36,274 nt of DNA from Davidsoniella eucalypti (lineage: Eukaryota > Ascomycota > Sordariomycetes > Microascales > Ceratocystidaceae). Shown piece by piece: positions 32,061 through 36,274 of the stretch. The stretch spans positions 1 to 36,274 of the forward strand of contig RMBW01000187.1 in the NCBI GenBank assembly GCA_004009845.1. The letters run 5' to 3'. The translations under genes were made by a program, and so were the position numbers. Every line of letters begins with the position of its first letter. Position 1 is the first letter of the stretch. The notes under the pieces are model-generated. The model did no database searches. It was given only the letters and a program-made list of their open reading frames with translations, and was not told the DNA's origin.

Positions 32061-35000
32061 GGAATCGGCTCTGTCTGGCGTTTGGGCGCTGTAGTAGCGC
32101 AGCAAAGCGTAGCGTAGGCTTAGAGTTTTGTTTTATTTCGTTTCGTTTTGCATGAGTGGCCCGGTTCGATTGATTGTTGAACGGAGTCAAGCAACCAAAG
32201 GGAAAAGATATAGTATAATTTTAGATATAGTCGAATAGACCAAAGAAACGAGAATCTACGGCAGTAGGTATCGGTTAGTAAATCAAGCTTTATACTGTGG
32301 ATATCCTCTTGGAGTAAAACTGATAGCAAGATGACAACTCAAACTCGATTCTGCTCTGGTCATTTAGATAGCGGAGGAAGAAGCTTTCAGAGTCTGATCC
32401 CATCTAACCAACCGACAGCCCACCCTCAAGCTAGGGTCAAGAAGGGAGGGGGGCCACGGCGCACGCAAGGCCTAGTAAGACTAGCAAGCTAGCAGAAACA
32501 GAGTAGTAAGCACAGCTTCTACAAAGCTAGGTCTAGTACAGAAAGTACAATCTACAAAAGATACAGAGGGGAATTGAAGGAGGAGGAGACGCCTCGGGTG
32601 AGGAATCGAAGGTGGAGAGCACGACACGATAGGGGGGTTGGCCGTTGGTTAAGTGGTAGAAAGTAGAAAGTGATGGAACTAGTGCAAGCGGCTACCATAG
32701 AGCCAGTTCTAACAATTATGATAATTACTTACAGATAAACAGACAACTTGTCACAAGGTACTAAAAAAAACCAACAGTGCAGAGTATAAACAAGGAGGAA
32801 ATGTAAACAATTCACAATGCGTCGCCAGTTCTCGAGCGGATGAAGAGGGGAAGTTTCCGAGCTTAAAATGCCGATTTCCAAAACAGGCTTGCTGACCTGG
32901 CCTAACGATTAGCGTGGATAGACAGCCCAAACGGGCATTATTGAAGCTGTACTACTTGCTGTTTTGCTTACTTATCACAGGAGCTTGGGAGCCCTTTGCC
33001 GAATGAGGGGTGCTTTCCCTAGCCAAGCCATAGAAAGAAGTCGCCACCAATCATTCACAAAGACAAAGACATTGTATACTTGCTGAAGACACAGAAAATC
33101 ATGTGATCATGCATCTTTTAACAATCTCCGTTACGGCAAGCACCACGACCAGTATGCAGATATCTATGTGCAATAAAGCACATCCAACGCTTTAATACAG
33201 GCTATGTTGGTAAGCGGTAGATAGTACTGATTTCTGGTGTGCTCGGGCCCTTCTGGTAGGACTCGTTAGGCATAGAAAAAAAGCTCTTGGGGTAATGTCT
33301 ATGATTCTAAGAAGGCTGTCTAATTGTTGCAGGTCAGTGACCACGGCCGCCAAACAACAAGACGGCATTGCCATGAAAGATGAAACAGGGCAGCTATTAA
33401 TTTTGCTGTCGAAGATACCTTCTACTCCTACGAACTACATTAAAGGACCGAGAGGGCCAGTAGAAGCTCGTCCCAAAGCCACATTTCACGCTTCACCAAG
33501 CCAGTATTAGTGTATTCCGAACGTCACAACGTCCTGTCTGTTCTTGCGTTCAGGATGCACCTATGGGGCATTGCTACCGGACAACTTCAGATGAAATCAC
33601 GGAGGACTCCCTATGAAGCTAGAGCTAGTGTGTTCTTCTTCTTAGCTATGTCTGCTCTATTGACGGCGAAAACGGTAGCAATGGCAGCATACTACTATAT
33701 GTATGCGATGTGCGGGCGGCTGCATATATGGATTGGGAAACCTACAGTTGCAGGCATTAATCAGTCAGGAACATGGGTTTAAACAGTCAGTATCAAGAAA
33801 GACAGTCTTGAAAGTATCTGTATAATCACTACTGCTAGTGCAAGTTCAAGTCTGCAGGCCAGGACCACTCTTAAGCTCAGCCATTCCCTGATATCGGTAT
33901 CATAAGCAGAGTATACCAAGTCAAGACCACCAGAGCCCATGAGCTAGTCAACATTCAACGGCTGGGGGTGTTAGCAATGGCTCAAACATGCTGGCCCAGA
34001 GCAGAATAGCCAATCTGTAGAAACACTAGCAATCAACTATGTAGCATGTCTACAGCTACCCTAGAGGCACAATCGTAGCATAAACGGCGAAAGGTCTTGA
34101 TAAAAGCCAGGGTGTAATCTTCGACGGCTCTGGTATTGTCACTCAACCTTCTTTGGCCTCTTGATATTTTCCAATGATACAGCACGGCTGGAGGTACGGA
34201 GGGCCAGTGCAATTGATACAGGGATATTGCTAGCAGGGTGTAATCCTATGCATATTAGAAGGGAAGAAACACGGACTCTAGGGAGGACGGGTCTAAAATA
34301 AACATTGGTCTTCTCGAATGAATACTCAGGGCTCAGCAAGCCACACACAAGCGCTCAAACTAGCAGTGCGCCAAACAAAACAAACGATGTATCTGTGTGG
34401 TGTGCTGGCCGGTATATGCTATCTGGCGAGGCAGTATTCTAGAAGCAAGCTACAACTAATTATATATGTCGACAGGCCTAGTTCCGAATGTTAAACAAAG
34501 GGCGGCCAATTCTTGGCTTGGTTAGCGTGATGGCTACCTTGGATCGAAGCCCAACTTTGCTCGTACTAATAGGCTTGAGCGCTGTAACACTGACTGGGCA
34601 CTATAATCAGTGGCAAGTATGTATGTATATCGTATTTTCACGAAACGAAGCGACAGTACAAACTATCAAACTACCACGTCCTATTATTTCAGTCGCCAAC
34701 GAAGAAGTACATCGCTGAGAGCTACCAGCGTGCTTATAGCTCACGGATCAGCGTTCATTGTGCCGCAAGATTAGCATGACGATCTTTTGTTTGAAAAGAG
34801 TCTCGACCTGCATAGGTTCCTCGACAATCTTGTGGCTTCAGAATTACATACTTCGATGTACATATGTACATGTACAATCTTAGTTTAGCTAAAACGTGTG
34901 CATGTAGGAAAGACGGCTTGGTTATGAAAGAGGGGTAGTTAAACCAGGGGGATTAAAAAAACAGCATTTTCGATCTCTTTGCAAATCACTACGAAAAAAA

Positions 35001-36274
35001 GAACTCCATGCCATGGTTCCAAGGTGCCAAAACAGTATTCGAAAAGCTCGGTATGACAATAGTGGCCACCAGGATCTCGATATTAAACTTCGAGCATAAA
35101 CATGGCCAGCGCTAGAGGCCGATATATGGCTTTACATATAACTACATATGTATATGTATATGCATGTATGATTCTCGACCAACAGCCAACAATCTATTAT
35201 CGGAACCCTTGATTTCTATCACCAACAATTCCGGCTTTCCGTTAGCACCGGACCTGGCATTGCATATAGTGGCCAATCACTTTGGTCTAATAAGCGAGAA
35301 GCTTTGAACTAACTTCCATTGGTACGACGAAACGTCACTGATGTATTCCCAGAACACACTATCTAAATTCAGCCTCTACCAGCCATGCCATGATAATCAA
35401 GAGTCAATCAATAATGCATGAACCGGTCTTCTTTTCAAACTAGAAAAGAAAAAAAAGTCTCCGATGAACCGAACAGCGGCCTTCGGAAGCTTTCCATAAC
35501 TTTCAAAGATCAAGACAAACTTATGATAGGTCGTAGCACAGTTGAGGCTGAAAGTAGTAGCTATACAGATACAAATAGATAAATATACTGAGTGGTATGT
35601 AATGTACAGAATTATCGGTCAAGGGAAGAAGAAAAGATACACAGCTACAGTAAACCCTACTTGGAAGCTCACATCCCAGTAAGAGGAGCTCGACAAATGT
35701 GAAACTAACGCACTTACTAACCAGGGTTACATACAACAATAAATCCCACGATGTTTGAAACGCCCCTCGGCATCCATGATGGCTCATCAAAAGGAACCAA
35801 CCTATCTTACTAACACTACTAATTCTAATGTCAGCATTGTTTCCTTGGATCTCATAAAATCAGCTGCTTATCACTCACAGACCTCGACGTTTCAATCTAG
35901 AACTAGAGAAACACAGGAGGGTTGCAAATAGACAACGAAAAAGAAGAGAAAAAAAGCCATGTCCTGGTGTTCAACATGTCTTAGTATACAAGATTTACTT
36001 TACCTTTCTTATACACACATTCCTTCTGGTTGTCACAAGGTGCAAGTTGTTGGGTCAGCCCCCCATCCAAGTCAGAAGTCAGAACCATTGTCGCAAAGGG
36101 GATTTTAGTCCTGGCGCCTAAAGCTAATCATGATTGGAAGAACTCAGTACAGTACAGAAAAAAAAAAGAAGAAGAAAAGGCAGGGTGAAGAATTGATAAC
36201 ATGGTTCAGCGATTAAGAGAACCATAAGACGACATGCCGGCTCCGCACAACTTGCTTTAAATTATCAAGAACAA
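32061..36274. other. Gene-free region upstream of the MAP kinase to the window end
   Basis: About 4.2 kb in which the longest frame is 90 codons (33510-33782 plus) and none shows a family signature. The sequence holds a 16-bp palindrome at 34856-34871, alternating ACATATGTATATG tracts around 35140-35165, and a TTTCG/TTTTG-rich patch at about 32128-32150. The leftmost part should contain MAP kinase control sequence. A gene starting beyond the right edge could also use part of it. Confidence 0.45.
34856..34871. repeat. 16-bp perfect palindrome ATGTACATATGTACAT
   Basis: The 16 bases equal their own reverse complement, and a further GTACA follows immediately. It lies about 3.1 kb upstream of the MAP kinase start in non-coding sequence. 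It could be a dimer-binding site or a product of local TA/CA repeat drift; similar ACATATGTATATG motifs recur near 35140-35165. Confidence 0.6.

Overview
The window reads as nuclear DNA of a filamentous ascomycete (Pezizomycotina). The genes carry spliceosomal introns of about 60 to 800 nt with GTAAGT-type donors. CT-rich leaders precede several start codons. The MAP kinase and the pyruvate decarboxylase closely resemble those of filamentous fungi. I could not place it below subphylum. Gene density is low: eight protein genes occupy about 16 kb of exons and introns, and the rest is intergenic. I saw no transposon, tRNA, rRNA or CRISPR array.

Layout. An ECD/SGT1-family regulator (+, 1739-4307) is convergent with a large aminoglycoside-phosphotransferase-fold (APH-like) protein (-, 4831-7626). 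An 8.7 kb stretch without a credible gene follows. Next come two minus-strand genes: TAN1, the THUMP-domain tRNA acetylation adaptor (16290-18533, with an 804-nt third intron), and pyruvate decarboxylase (19131-21122). The upstream region of the decarboxylase is 3.2 kb long and holds a TATA/G-quadruplex core promoter and short tandem repeats. Then ERV1 (-, 24318-25156) and HEM4 uroporphyrinogen-III synthase (+, 26040-27185) form a divergent pair over an 883 bp intergenic region. OXR1/TLDc (+, 28563-29688) is convergent with a Fus3/Kss1-class MAP kinase (-, 30405-31780), whose upstream 4.5 kb to the window end contains no recognisable gene.

Most genes are housekeeping: tRNA modification, fermentation, mitochondrial disulfide relay, haem synthesis, oxidative-stress resistance and signalling. 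They do not form a pathway cluster. The nearest thing to a functional pair is ERV1-HEM4, since both affect haem and iron-sulfur physiology. The strongest oddities are: (1) the APH-like protein, which seems to lack the N-lobe lysine and the catalytic-loop histidine and has a disordered insert of about 155 residues between its lobes; (2) a double telomere-type repeat next to a possible C/D-box RNA upstream of ECD; (3) a G-quadruplex motif between the TATA-like box and the start codon of PDC; (4) the gene desert at 7.6-16.3 kb; (5) a visible excess of the tetranucleotide CTAG. Splice sites were placed by reading donor and acceptor consensus together with protein-family continuity. No search could be run.
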